Shown piece by piece: positions 6,980 through 14,475 of a DNA stretch of 33,761 bases (positions are counted from its first letter, which is position 1; every line of letters starts with the position of its first letter). The position numbers and the translations under genes were made by a program. Source of the DNA: an uncultured Bacillota bacterium (GTDB lineage: Bacteria; Bacillota; Clostridia; Christensenellales; Borkfalkiaceae); the NCBI GenBank assembly GCA_949287105.1, contig CASEFE010000038.1:1-33761 (forward strand). Reading direction: 5' to 3'. Below the pieces are notes generated by a model. The model worked only from the letters and a program-made list of their open reading frames with translations, was not told the origin of the DNA and did not search any database.

Positions 6980-7291
6980 TTTCAGACAAGAGAAAATATT
7001 TTTGTAAAGAGAAGTTTTAAATTTATTACAAATTCATTACGAAAAAGGGATAATTTTATTGCAAATAAAAGGTAAAATAGAATTGCGGAACGGGGGAAGA
7101 AAGGAGAGTACTTCGCCGCAAGGGGCAACCGAGGAAAATCGGCGCGTCCAGTTTTGTAAGGAACGGCCTTTTGCCGTTATGAATAGATCACACTTCCAAC
7201 AACTTTTTCTTACAATATCCGCCGCACTTTTGGTACGGCGGATATTGCTTTGTGAACTTTTGCTGAAAAATACTTTTTTTTCGAAAAAGTG
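6980..7291 (+). other. Intergenic region with foldable RNA candidate
   Basis: No convincing gene. A frame of 88 codons starting at 7059 has a TTG start without a ribosome binding site and is disregarded. Bases 7081-7247 contain several self-complementary segments: CCGA/TCGG (7129-7132 with 7139-7142), AACGGC/GCCGTT (7162-7167 with 7173-7178) and a 12-bp perfect hairpin (7213-7224 with 7236-7247). In addition, GCGGA near 7085 could pair with TCCGC in the left arm of the last hairpin, which would make two exclusive structures. This may be a small RNA or a leader, but I could not match it to a known class. Confidence 0.35.
7213..7247 (+). repeat. 12-bp perfect hairpin
   Basis: CAATATCCGCCG (7213-7224) and CGGCGGATATTG (7236-7247) are exact complements around an 11-base loop. 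The following bases (CTTTGTGAACTTTT) are only moderately T-rich, so it is at best an imperfect terminator. It separates the MFS gene and the foldable region from the ruvX promoter. Confidence 0.6.
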
Positions 7292-7321
7292 TGGACGGAA
7301 GGTTTGTTTTTATGGTATACT
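7292..7321 (+). promoter_or_regulatory. Promoter of ruvX-DUF1292
   Basis: TGGACG at 7292-7297 and TATACT at 7316-7321 are 18 nt apart, and TGG directly upstream of the -10 makes it an extended -10 promoter. Transcription should start near 7328, about 20 nt ahead of the ATG at 7348. Confidence 0.65.
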
Positions 7322-7347
7322 GTAAATAGTTATCGGGAGGAGGCAAT

Positions 7348-8193
7348 ATGGAGAAGCGGATCATAGCGTTCGATATCGGAGACAAGCGCATCGGCGTGGC
7401 AGTGAGCGATCCGTTCAATACGTTTGCGCTTCCCGCGGAAACATTTTTTCGGACGAAGAGTGCGGAACAGGATGCCGCTTGCCTTGCCGCTCTGGTGCGG
7501 GAAAAGGATGCCGGGCTGATCGTGTGCGGATTGCCGGTCAATGCGGACGGAACGGAATCGGTACAGACGTTGAAGACAAAAAGGTTCGTCGAATTGTTAC
7601 AAAAAAAGACGGACGTACCGGTCATTTATGAAGATGAGCGGTTCACGACGATGGAAGCGGAACGCGATCTTATCTTTGGCGGAGTACGGCGGGAGAATCG
7701 GAAGAAGAGTGTTGACAGCATAGCAGCGTCTTATATACTGGAAGGGTATTTGAATAAAAAAAGAAAAAGGAGCGAAGACATGAGCGAAGAAAAGAAATTG
7801 CATGAAGCGGATTGCGATTGCGAAGATTGTGCAGACGAAGAAGTGAATGTAGTGGAACTTGTGGATGATGAAGGCAAGGTACACAAATGCTACCATATCG
7901 GTACGATCGAATACAAAAAGCGGTGGTTTGCATTTTTCCAGCCTGCCGATGAAGAAGCGGAAGACGAAGAGGAGACCGACGTGACCATTTTGGAGATCGC
8001 GGGCGAAGAGGGAAACGAAGAGTTGTTGCCTGTCGAAGATCAGAAACTATTAGATGAAGTTTTTGATGAATTTTGCCGCGTAATGGAAGAAGACGAAGAT
8101 GCCGATGAGGCGGCTTCGCTGGACACCGATTATGAGGAAGGCTGTGGCTGCGGCTGCAAGCATCACGATCATAAGCACACGGACAAGAAGTAA
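7348..8193 (+). CDS. ruvX: RuvX (YqgF) fused in frame to a DUF1292 protein
   Basis: A single 281-codon frame encoding two proteins that are usually separate. Residues 1-140 are RuvX/YqgF, a RNase H-fold protein proposed as a Holliday-junction resolvase and implicated in rRNA 5'-end maturation. The acidic residues are Asp9 (AFDIGDKRIG), Glu97 (YEDERFTT) and Asp123 (KSVDSIAA). Residues 145-281 are a DUF1292 (YrzB-like) protein of unknown role with the family's LLPVEDQKLLDEVFDEF segment. No stop codon separates them, so every RuvX chain must continue into DUF1292. Yet AAAGGAG at 7766-7772 and an in-frame ATG at 7780 are placed ideally for separate translation of the second part. A GGGAGGAGG site precedes the ATG at 7348. 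In other Firmicutes these are adjacent separate genes. Confidence 0.88.
   Translation: MEKRIIAFDIGDKRIGVAVSDPFNTFALPAETFFRTKSAEQDAACLAALVREKDAGLIVCGLPVNADGTESVQTLKTKRFVELLQKKTDVPVIYEDERFTTMEAERDLIFGGVRRENRKKSVDSIAASYILEGYLNKKRKRSEDMSEEKKLHEADCDCEDCADEEVNVVELVDDEGKVHKCYHIGTIEYKKRWFAFFQPADEEAEDEEETDVTILEIAGEEGNEELLPVEDQKLLDEVFDEFCRVMEEDEDADEAASLDTDYEEGCGCGCKHHDHKHTDKK
7780..8193 (+). CDS. DUF1292 protein, probable internal translation product
   Basis: The 137-residue C-terminal part of the ruvX frame, starting at the ATG at 7780 with AAAGGAG 7 nt upstream. It is very acidic. Near its N-terminus it has a Cys-rich patch (DCDCEDC), and its tail GCGCGCKHHDHKH is a Cys/His cluster that could bind a transition metal; that is inference. 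The middle contains the conserved DUF1292 beta-strand and helix pattern. Whether cells make it alone, as a fusion with RuvX, or both cannot be told from sequence. B. subtilis YrzB is shorter (about 93 residues) and lacks such a tail, as far as I recall. Confidence 0.6.
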   Translation: MSEEKKLHEADCDCEDCADEEVNVVELVDDEGKVHKCYHIGTIEYKKRWFAFFQPADEEAEDEEETDVTILEIAGEEGNEELLPVEDQKLLDEVFDEFCRVMEEDEDADEAASLDTDYEEGCGCGCKHHDHKHTDKK

Positions 8194-8216
8194 TTGCAAG
8201 AAAATTAAAAAAATAT

Positions 8217-8253
8217 TAAAACGCGCAGCTTTTAATGAAGCGGCGCGTTTTTG
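8217..8253 (+). terminator. Intrinsic terminator after ruvX-DUF1292
   Basis: A stem formed by ACGCGC at 8221-8226 with GCGCGT at 8243-8248, continued by GCTT/AAGC on the loop side with one mismatch, is followed by a T run from 8248 to 8252. Confidence 0.8.
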
Positions 8254-8493
8254 TTTTACAAAAAAGGGGAAAGATCGGATCAAGGTGCAGATAAAGAGAG
8301 GGGTGTGAAAAGAAGCTTTAAGTTTTTTTTGGGGGGGGGTGTAAGGAAATAATCGAAAAAAGTTGTTAAAGTATTGTTGCCGAGAGGGACACGAAAAAAT
8401 AGTTTTGTAAGGGAATAATAAAAAAAAGGTGTTAAAGAGCGAGGTAAAAAATGCGAAACAATAGAAAAAAGGGACGTATACGCTTATTTTTGC
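8254..8493. other. Intergenic spacer with a T8-G9 homopolymer tract
   Basis: About 240 nt between the terminator and the rpsB promoter with no convincing gene. The striking element is a run of eight T followed directly by nine G at 8323-8339. The rest is A-rich on the plus strand. No further hairpin with a T run was seen. Confidence 0.5.
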
Positions 8494-8522
8494 TTGCAAA
8501 AAGCGGTTGCTTATGGTAAAAT
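8494..8522 (+). promoter_or_regulatory. Promoter of rpsB-tsf
   Basis: TTGCAA at 8494-8499 and TAAAAT at 8517-8522 are separated by 17 nt, and TGG precedes the -10 (extended form). The predicted transcription start is near 8529, giving a leader of about 113 nt before rpsB. Confidence 0.75.
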
Positions 8523-8528
8523 AGTAAG

Positions 8529-8641
8529 GCTAAAAATTCACACCTCGGGCGCACCGCGTTCCGTTCCCGTCAAATCCAAATCAGTCGGGCTGATGCGTGG
8601 AAATCCATGTGTTCGGGGGAGGAAAAAACGGAGGCAATTTT
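8529..8641 (+). promoter_or_regulatory. Foldable rpsB leader, candidate S2 autoregulatory element
   Basis: The 5' untranslated region can form nested helices: ACAC 8540-8543 with GTGT 8609-8612, CGCA 8550-8553 with TGCG 8594-8597, and CCCG 8566-8569 with CGGG 8586-8589. All three are compatible with one another. Ribosomal protein genes often carry leaders bound by their own product. The position and nested order make an S2-binding leader a reasonable inference, but I did not match it to a specific Rfam model. Confidence 0.4.
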
Positions 8642-9433
8642 ATGGCAGTTATCACGATGAAGCAGCTCCTCGAAGCAGGTGTTCATTTCGGACATCAGAC
8701 GAGGAAATGGAACCCTAAGATGAAGAAGTACATCTTCGCGGCAAGAAATGATATTCATATCATTGATTTGCAGTTGACGGTAGGTCTGGTCGAAGAAGCG
8801 TACAACTTTGTTGTCGACACGGTGAAAGCGGGCAAAAGCATATTGTTTGTCGGCACGAAAAAGCAGGCACAGGATGCGATCAAGGAAGAGGCGATCCGTT
8901 GCGGACAATTCTACATCAATTCCCGTTGGTTGGGCGGCACGCTTACCAACTTCAAGACGATCCGTTCCAGAATCGAGCGTCTGAACAAGCTGGAAAAGAT
9001 GGAAGAAAACGGTGATTTTGATCTTCTTCCCAAGAAGGAAGTTCTCGGCCTTAAAAAAGAGATGGAGAAGCTGGAAGCGAACCTGGGCGGCATCAAAGAG
9101 ATGCGCACATTGCCGGGTGCGTTGTTTGTAGTAGATCCGCACAACGAAGATATAGCGGTACAGGAAGCACGCAAGTTGCACATTCCGATCGTTGCGGTTA
9201 CGGATACGAACTGTGATCCGGAAGTGATCGATTATGTGATCCCGGGCAATGACGATGCGATCCGTGCGGTCAAACTTTTGGCGTCGGTGATTGCGAACGC
9301 GGTTATCGAAGCAAATCAGGGCGAAGCGGTCAATGCAGAGATGCAGCAGGCGGCGGAAGCTCCTGCGGAAGAACTTTCGCTGGAAGAGATCGTAGCGGAA
9401 GGGGATGTATCCGACGAAGAAGAGAAAGAGTAA
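8642..9433 (+). CDS. rpsB: 30S ribosomal protein S2
   Basis: A 263-residue S2 protein, which binds 16S rRNA late in 30S assembly and helps recruit S1-like function at the mRNA exit site. The N-terminus carries the family signature ([20 protein letters not shown]), followed by [27 protein letters not shown] and PGALFVVDP. The C-terminus is extended by an acidic Ala/Glu-rich tail of about 30 residues. The ATG at 8642 is chosen because GGAGG lies 7 nt upstream and the S2 sequence starts exactly here. It is followed 50 nt later by tsf, the usual pairing, and is probably controlled through its leader. Confidence 0.98.
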   Translation: MAVITMKQLLEAGVHFGHQTRKWNPKMKKYIFAARNDIHIIDLQLTVGLVEEAYNFVVDTVKAGKSILFVGTKKQAQDAIKEEAIRCGQFYINSRWLGGTLTNFKTIRSRIERLNKLEKMEENGDFDLLPKKEVLGLKKEMEKLEANLGGIKEMRTLPGALFVVDPHNEDIAVQEARKLHIPIVAVTDTNCDPEVIDYVIPGNDDAIRAVKLLASVIANAVIEANQGEAVNAEMQQAAEAPAEELSLEEIVAEGDVSDEEEKE

Positions 9434-9483
9434 TCGGAAGACCGAAGGGAAAAATATTGAAATTGTAAAAGGAGAAAAAAGCT

Positions 9484-10143
9484 ATGGCAATAACGGCAAG
9501 TGACGTAAACGCTCTTCGCCAGAAGACGGGCGTAGGCATGATGGATTGCAAAAAGGCATTGACCGAAGCAAACGGCGATATGGATAAAGCGATTGAAATT
9601 CTGCGTGAAAAGGGCATGGCGACGGCTGCGAAAAAGGCCGGACGCATTGCTGCGGAAGGTATCGTAGACAGTTATATTCACATGGGCGGCAAAGTTGGCG
9701 TACTTGTGGAAGTAAACTGTGAAACAGACTTTGTGGCGCGCGGCGATCAGTTCAAAGAACTGGTGCATGACATTGCTTTGCAGATCGCGGCATCCAAGCC
9801 TATGTATGTATCGAAGGAAGAAGTTCCGGCCGAAGTGTTGGAAGAGGAAAAGAAGATTCTGAAAGTGCAGGCGATGAACGAAGGAAAGCCGGAAGCCATT
9901 GCGGAGCGCATGGTAGAGGGCCGTATCAAGAAATACTATGAAGATTTCTGTCTTTTGGAGCAGCAGTTTGTTAAGGATTCTTCCAAGACGATCAACCAGC
10001 TGATCACGGAAGCGATCGCAGCGATCGGCGAAAAGATTACGGTACGTCGTTTCGTTCGTTACGAAATGGGCGAAGGCATTGAAAAAAAGAAAGATGACCT
10101 TGCAGAGGAAGTCGAAAAACTAGTTTCCAAGATGAAAGGTTAA
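9484..10143 (+). CDS. tsf: Elongation factor Ts
   Basis: A 219-residue EF-Ts, which exchanges GDP for GTP on EF-Tu during translation. It has the N-terminal UBA-like domain (residues 1-50, [19 protein letters not shown]), the TDFV motif that contacts EF-Tu at residues 81-84, and one complete core subdomain with a shortened second half. The family is usually 200-300 residues, so this is a short form. AAAGGAG precedes the ATG. It is co-transcribed with rpsB and followed by a strong terminator, so pyrH and the later genes probably have a separate or read-through supply of transcript. Confidence 0.98.
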   Translation: MAITASDVNALRQKTGVGMMDCKKALTEANGDMDKAIEILREKGMATAAKKAGRIAAEGIVDSYIHMGGKVGVLVEVNCETDFVARGDQFKELVHDIALQIAASKPMYVSKEEVPAEVLEEEKKILKVQAMNEGKPEAIAERMVEGRIKKYYEDFCLLEQQFVKDSSKTINQLITEAIAAIGEKITVRRFVRYEMGEGIEKKKDDLAEEVEKLVSKMKG

Positions 10144-10153
10144 AGACCGTGAG

Positions 10154-10186
10154 GGCACACAAAAAAGTATTTGTGTGCCTTTTTTT
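10154..10186 (+). terminator. Intrinsic terminator after tsf
   Basis: A 10-bp perfect stem (10154-10163 with 10170-10179), six-base loop and seven T residues (10180-10186). Confidence 0.9.
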
Positions 10187-10236
10187 CAAAGAAGGCTGCG
10201 CGTATAAGCGCTTAAAAATTTTATCCGAGGGGCATA

Positions 10237-10956
10237 ATGAAGAATTTGAAACCGAAATACAAGAGGATCATCTTAAAACTTTCCGGCGAAGCGTTGGCCG
10301 GTGAGAAGGGTTTTGGCTTGGATGAAGATATCATTGCGGGCGTAGTGGATCAGCTGATCCGCGTGCATGATATGGGCGTGGAAGTAGGCATTGTTCTGGG
10401 CGGAGGCAATTTCTGGCGGGGCAGGCAAGGAACGAGCATGGACAGGACGACGGCAGATCATATGGGAATGCTTGCCACGGTGATCAATTCGCTGGCCATG
10501 CAGGATGCGATCGAAAAGAAAGGGGTACCGACACGCGTACAGACGGCGCTGAACATGATCAGCGTTGCCGAACCGTTTATTCTGCGCAAGGCTTTGCGTC
10601 ATTTTGAACTTGGGCGGATCGTGATTTTCGCCTGCGGAACGGGAAATCCGTACTGTTCGACGGATACGGGAGCGGCTTTGCGGGCAGCAGAGACCAATTC
10701 GGACATTTTGCTTCTGGCAAAGAACGTAGACGGGATCTATGACAGTGATCCGAAGTTGAACCCTGACGCGAAGAAAATAGACAAGATCACACATATGGAA
10801 GTGATCAACCGCGGGTTAAAGGCGATGGATACGACGGCGATCACCATGTGTATGGACAATAATATTCCCGTTCTTGCCTTTGCGCTTTCCGAGAAAGACG
10901 CGATCGTGCGTGCGATCTGCGGCGAAGAGACGGGTACGCTCATCACAAACGAATAA
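10237..10956 (+). CDS. pyrH: Uridylate kinase (UMP kinase)
   Basis: A 239-residue bacterial UMP kinase of the amino acid kinase fold. It phosphorylates UMP to UDP in the cytoplasm as a hexamer, allosterically controlled by GTP and UTP in the family. Visible motifs are ILKLSGEAL (phosphate-binding), [29 protein letters not shown], the [17 protein letters not shown] substrate loop and the [12 protein letters not shown] nucleotide segment. The ATG at 10237 has GAGGGG 6 nt upstream. It stands 50 nt downstream of the tsf terminator and 37 nt before frr, the standard order in Firmicutes. Confidence 0.98.
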   Translation: MKNLKPKYKRIILKLSGEALAGEKGFGLDEDIIAGVVDQLIRVHDMGVEVGIVLGGGNFWRGRQGTSMDRTTADHMGMLATVINSLAMQDAIEKKGVPTRVQTALNMISVAEPFILRKALRHFELGRIVIFACGTGNPYCSTDTGAALRAAETNSDILLLAKNVDGIYDSDPKLNPDAKKIDKITHMEVINRGLKAMDTTAITMCMDNNIPVLAFALSEKDAIVRAICGEETGTLITNE

Positions 10957-10993
10957 TAAAACCAAAGCAAATACAGAAAGGGAGGAATCCGAC

Positions 10994-11566
10994 ATGATCG
11001 ACAACGAAAAAGTGGAAGAACTGATGCTTACTTTGGAGGATAAACTGGATAAAACGGCGAACGTATTGCGCGAAGAATATGCAAATATTCGTGCAGGCAG
11101 AGCTAATCCGCATATTCTCGATAAAATACAAGTAGATTATTATGGGACGATGTCGCCGATCAATCAGGTGGGGAACATTTCGGTTGCGGATGCCAAATGT
11201 CTTGTGATCAGTCCTTGGGATACCAGTCTTCTCAAAGGTATTGAGAAGGCGATATTGGCATCCAACATCGGACTGACTCCGACCAATGACGGAAAGGTGA
11301 TCCGTCTGATCTTCCCGGATCTTACGGAAGAGCGTCGCCGTGATCTTGCAAAACAGATCAAGGCGCTTTCGGAAGATGCGAAAGTGGCGGTGCGCAATGT
11401 ACGTCGGGATGCGATGGAAGCATTGAAGAAGATGAAATCGAATAAAGAGATTTCCGAAGACGAATGCGCCGCGCAGGAAAAGGAAGTGGAAAAAGTAGTT
11501 TCCAAATGTATGGAACAGGTAGATAAGCATACGGCAGAGAAAGAAAAAGAGATAATGTCCGTATAA
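10994..11566 (+). CDS. frr: Ribosome recycling factor
   Basis: A 190-residue RRF, which together with EF-G splits the post-termination ribosome. It has the expected three-helix bundle sequence features: REEYANIRAGRANPHILDKI near residues 25-45, the small beta domain (VDYYGTMSPINQVGNI), then LTEERRRDLAKQIK and the C-terminal helix. The length is within a few residues of the family norm of 185. The start is the ATG at 10994 with GGGAGG about 9 nt upstream; an earlier in-frame start would lie inside pyrH. Its stop codon is 7 nt from the uppS start. Confidence 0.98.
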   Translation: MIDNEKVEELMLTLEDKLDKTANVLREEYANIRAGRANPHILDKIQVDYYGTMSPINQVGNISVADAKCLVISPWDTSLLKGIEKAILASNIGLTPTNDGKVIRLIFPDLTEERRRDLAKQIKALSEDAKVAVRNVRRDAMEALKKMKSNKEISEDECAAQEKEVEKVVSKCMEQVDKHTAEKEKEIMSV

Positions 11567-11573
11567 GGGAGCC

Positions 11574-12275
11574 ATGAAAAAAATCAAGTTACCCGCACAC
11601 ATCGCATTTATTATGGACGGAAACGGGCGGTGGGCAAAACGAAGGTTTCGCCCCCGCGGATACGGGCACAAGATGGGCGTGCAGAATATGTTCAAGGTAT
11701 GTTCGCATTGCTTTCATCTTGGCATCCGGATCGTGACGGTGTATGCGCTTTCTTCTGAAAATCTGAAACGTCCGAAAGAAGAAGTCGATGAATTGTTCGA
11801 CCTGTTTCGCACCTATTTTTCCCGTAAAAAGGAAAAGATGTTCGAATTGAATGCAAAAGTCAATATCCTTGGCGATCTTACGGCCCTTCCGCCCGATATA
11901 CAGCAGATGCTGATCGGGATCATGGAAGATACGAGCGCGTATACGGGGAGATTGTTGAATATTTGTGTCAATTACGGAGCGAGGCAGGAAATCGTGAACG
12001 CGGTCAATGCGGCCGTATCGTATGGGCGGTTCGTCGATGAAAACAGCTTTAAAAGCCTTCTTACGACGGGCGGCTTGCCCGATCCGGATTTTATTGTGCG
12101 GACGGGCGGTGAAGTACGGCTGTCGAATTTTCTCCTGTATCAGGCGGCATATTCCGAGCTTTATTTTTCTCATAAGATGTGGCCGGAATTTTCGAAAAGG
12201 GATTTGGAAAAGGCAATCGAAACCTATTCCGCGCGTGACAGGCGTTTCGGCAATGTACAAGAGGATAACGTATGA
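11574..12275 (+). CDS. uppS: Undecaprenyl diphosphate synthase (isoprenyl transferase)
   Basis: A 233-residue cis-prenyltransferase. It extends farnesyl diphosphate with isopentenyl diphosphate to give undecaprenyl diphosphate, the lipid carrier for peptidoglycan precursors. Asp15 in FIMDGNGRWA is the magnesium-binding residue. Later motifs are VTVYALSSENLKRP, the NICVNYGARQEI segment and RTGGEVRLSNFLLYQ, where a Gly replaces the commoner Ser. Only GGGAG two bases upstream is available as ribosome binding site for the ATG at 11574, so translation may rely on coupling to frr. The last four bases (ATGA) overlap the cdsA start. Confidence 0.97.
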   Translation: MKKIKLPAHIAFIMDGNGRWAKRRFRPRGYGHKMGVQNMFKVCSHCFHLGIRIVTVYALSSENLKRPKEEVDELFDLFRTYFSRKKEKMFELNAKVNILGDLTALPPDIQQMLIGIMEDTSAYTGRLLNICVNYGARQEIVNAVNAAVSYGRFVDENSFKSLLTTGGLPDPDFIVRTGGEVRLSNFLLYQAAYSELYFSHKMWPEFSKRDLEKAIETYSARDRRFGNVQEDNV

Positions 12276-13177
12276 CGAAAAGGTTGATCACCGGCATTGT
12301 ATATGTCGGAATTCTGGTGGGATTTTTTTTCCTGCGTGAAATAGATACGCGATTTTTCGGGATTTTGGTATACGCTTTCTCGTTGATCGGCACCATGGAG
12401 ATCACGCAGGCTTTGTGTCATAGCGGAGTGGATGAAAACGGCAACCCGAAGGAAGCCGTTTTCGGCATGAGCCTGTCGCAGAAGATTTCTGTGTATGTTT
12501 ATGCCGTATTTTTCACGCCGTCTTATTATTTGGTCGAAAATTTTGCTCCCGGTCAAGGTTTCCGCGCATTGCTGAATCTTTCATTTATGCTGGGAGTTGT
12601 GCTGTTGTGTCTGTTGGTGGTCGATCACCGAAACGCAAAGCTTTCGGGTGTCGGCGGTGCCATGGTGTCGGCGGTATATCCGACGGCAATTCTGGCGACC
12701 ATGCTTTTGACGAACGATTTGTCGGAAGGGTCGTTGCTCGCGTTGCTTCTGATCTTTGTGATTTCTCCCGTGGCAGATACTTTTGCTTTTCTTGTGGGAA
12801 GCCTTTTGAAAGGCAGAAAACTTTGCCCGAGCATCAGCCCGAAAAAGACGGTTTCCGGTGCAGTGGGCGGTGTAGTGTTCGGCACATTGTCTTGTCTGCT
12901 TATATATTGGCTGTTTACGTTGGCAGCAGGGGATTTATCTTTTAATTTCGGCGGCGGCTGGGCAGGAACACCGTGGTTGATTTTCACTGCGATCGGGCTG
13001 ATAACATCCCTCCTGACGGAATTCGGCGATCTTGTGGAGAGTGTCATCAAGCGCAGTTGCGGAATCAAAGATATGGGCAAGATCCTGCCGGGACATGGCG
13101 GTGTTCTGGATCGGATCGACGGGACATTGTTTGCGAGCATGTTTGTCTATATCATGTTTGCGCTGTTTATAAATTGA
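12272..13177 (+). CDS. cdsA: Phosphatidate cytidylyltransferase (CDP-diglyceride synthetase)
   Basis: A 301-residue membrane enzyme making CDP-diacylglycerol from phosphatidate and CTP, the branch point of phospholipid synthesis. About eight hydrophobic segments are visible. The family signature occupies the C-terminal part: SPKKTVSGAVGG and then GDLVESVIKRSCGIKD followed by ILPGHGGVLDRIDG, with the acidic and basic residues that bind the metal and CTP. The ATG overlaps the uppS stop (ATGA at 12272-12275), implying translational coupling. A strong terminator follows 4 nt after the stop codon. Confidence 0.97.
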   Translation: MTKRLITGIVYVGILVGFFFLREIDTRFFGILVYAFSLIGTMEITQALCHSGVDENGNPKEAVFGMSLSQKISVYVYAVFFTPSYYLVENFAPGQGFRALLNLSFMLGVVLLCLLVVDHRNAKLSGVGGAMVSAVYPTAILATMLLTNDLSEGSLLALLLIFVISPVADTFAFLVGSLLKGRKLCPSISPKKTVSGAVGGVVFGTLSCLLIYWLFTLAAGDLSFNFGGGWAGTPWLIFTAIGLITSLLTEFGDLVESVIKRSCGIKDMGKILPGHGGVLDRIDGTLFASMFVYIMFALFIN

Positions 13178-13181
13178 GCGT

Positions 13182-13214
13182 TTCTGCCCGCCGTGCGGCG
13201 GGCAGAATTTTTTT
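13182..13214 (+). terminator. Intrinsic terminator after cdsA
   Basis: A GC-rich stem (13182-13193 with 13196-13207) closed by a tight loop and followed by seven T residues (13208-13214). It separates the pyrH-frr-uppS-cdsA genes from dxr. Confidence 0.9.
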
Positions 13215-13332
13215 ACAATGCGCTTTGCGGCATAAATTTTCAAAATTTTCGTTATAAAACGAATCAGTCTGTATGATTGTGCGGCATCGGCATATTTTGC
13301 AATGCTGCGCGTATAATAGAAGGAGAGTTGCC

Positions 13333-14466
13333 ATGAAAAAAAGGATTGCGCTTGTCGGAAGTACCGGTTCGATCGGAAAACAGGTTATCGACGTTGTTAT
13401 GCGTCATCCGGAGCGGTTTGAAATTGTTGCGATGGCGGCAAATTCCAACGAAAGGAAATTTATCGAACAGATGGATCGCGTCCGGCCTTCCTTTGCGGCA
13501 TTGAGAAGCGCGGGCGAAATGTTGCCGCATCCGGAAAATACGCGTTTTTCGCGCGGTGAAGAGGCGTACGAAGAGGTTTGCGGCTATGGCGATGCCGACG
13601 TCGTATTGATAGCGGTGACCGGTTTTGCGGGATTGAAAGCGGCATTGCTTGCCATTCAGGCAGGTAAGGACATTGCGCTTGCCAATAAAGAGAGCCTGGT
13701 TGTAGGGGGAGATCTCGTTATGCGGGCGGCAAGCAAGGCGAATGTGGCCGTTGTACCCATCGATTCCGAACATTCTGCGATCTGGCAATGCCTGCACTTT
13801 GACCGAACGGCTCCTTTTTCAAAAATTTTGCTGACAGCGAGCGGCGGTGCCTTGCGGGACGTGCCTTTGCAAGAGCTGCAATTTGTGACGGCCGAAGCGG
13901 CGCTTGCGCACCCGAACTGGAATATGGGAGCAAAAATTACCATTGATTGCGCCACCATGCTGAACAAAGGTTTTGAAGTTATGGAAGCAATGCATCTTTA
14001 CGGTGCGGCGTTGGAACAGGTCGAAGTGCTCATTCATCGGGAAAGTATCGTCCATTCGATGGTTGAACTCGAGGACGGTGCGGTGCTGGCGCAGATGGGT
14101 GTCCCTTCGATGGAACTTCCGATCCAGCTTGCGCTGACATATCCGGAGCGGATCGCCTGTGCGCCGCGCGTCGATTTTGCAAAGATCGGCGCATTGCATT
14201 TTGAAAAACCGGATCTAAGCCGATACCCTTGCTTTGCATTGGCACTTGCCTGCGCAAAGGAAGGTAAAACGGCACCTTGTATTCTCAATGCGGCGGGGGA
14301 AGTGGCCGTTGCGGCATTTCTGAACGGACAAATAAAATACACGCAAATTGCGGAAATTATAGATAGCACGCTATCTGCGCTTCCTCGGCAAGCGGCGGAG
14401 AGCTTTGCCGCGCTGGAAGCGGCGGACGAACGCGCGCGGGCAGTTGCGCGCACATTCGTGTGCTGA
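13333..14466 (+). CDS. dxr: 1-deoxy-D-xylulose-5-phosphate reductoisomerase
   Basis: A 377-residue enzyme that converts DXP to 2-C-methylerythritol 4-phosphate with NADPH, the committed step of the MEP isoprenoid pathway that feeds uppS. The NADPH loop GSTGSIG is at residues 9-15. Further motifs are LANKESLVVGGDLV, the substrate-binding SEHSAIWQCL, SGGALRD and HPNWNMGAKITIDCATMLNKG. The ATG at 13333 is preceded by AAGGAG; an earlier in-frame start at 13273 would add residues not found in the family. The rseP start follows 9 nt after its stop, and the two are presumably co-transcribed. Confidence 0.98.
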   Translation: MKKRIALVGSTGSIGKQVIDVVMRHPERFEIVAMAANSNERKFIEQMDRVRPSFAALRSAGEMLPHPENTRFSRGEEAYEEVCGYGDADVVLIAVTGFAGLKAALLAIQAGKDIALANKESLVVGGDLVMRAASKANVAVVPIDSEHSAIWQCLHFDRTAPFSKILLTASGGALRDVPLQELQFVTAEAALAHPNWNMGAKITIDCATMLNKGFEVMEAMHLYGAALEQVEVLIHRESIVHSMVELEDGAVLAQMGVPSMELPIQLALTYPERIACAPRVDFAKIGALHFEKPDLSRYPCFALALACAKEGKTAPCILNAAGEVAVAAFLNGQIKYTQIAEIIDSTLSALPRQAAESFAALEAADERARAVARTFVC

Positions 14467-14475
14467 CGGAGGGCT

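Noticed and set aside
7081..7200. Resemblance to a glycine or c-di-GMP riboswitch (GGAGAG, then CGCCGCAAGGGGCAACC)
   Set aside because: The second conserved half (CTCTCAGG with AAAGGAC for glycine, or GGGACGCAAAGCC for c-di-GMP) is missing, and ruvX is not a typical target.
7059..7325. An 88-codon plus-strand frame before ruvX
   Set aside because: It has a TTG start, no ribosome binding site, covers several hairpins and runs across the ruvX promoter.
8323..8339. T8-G9 tract as an intrinsic terminator
   Set aside because: The order is T then G with no stem upstream, and a proper terminator already lies at 8217-8253.
13289..13317. TATAAT at 13312-13317 as the dxr promoter
   Set aside because: Transcription would start at about 13324, inside the ribosome binding site and 9 nt from the ATG, and no -35 is present at the right distance.
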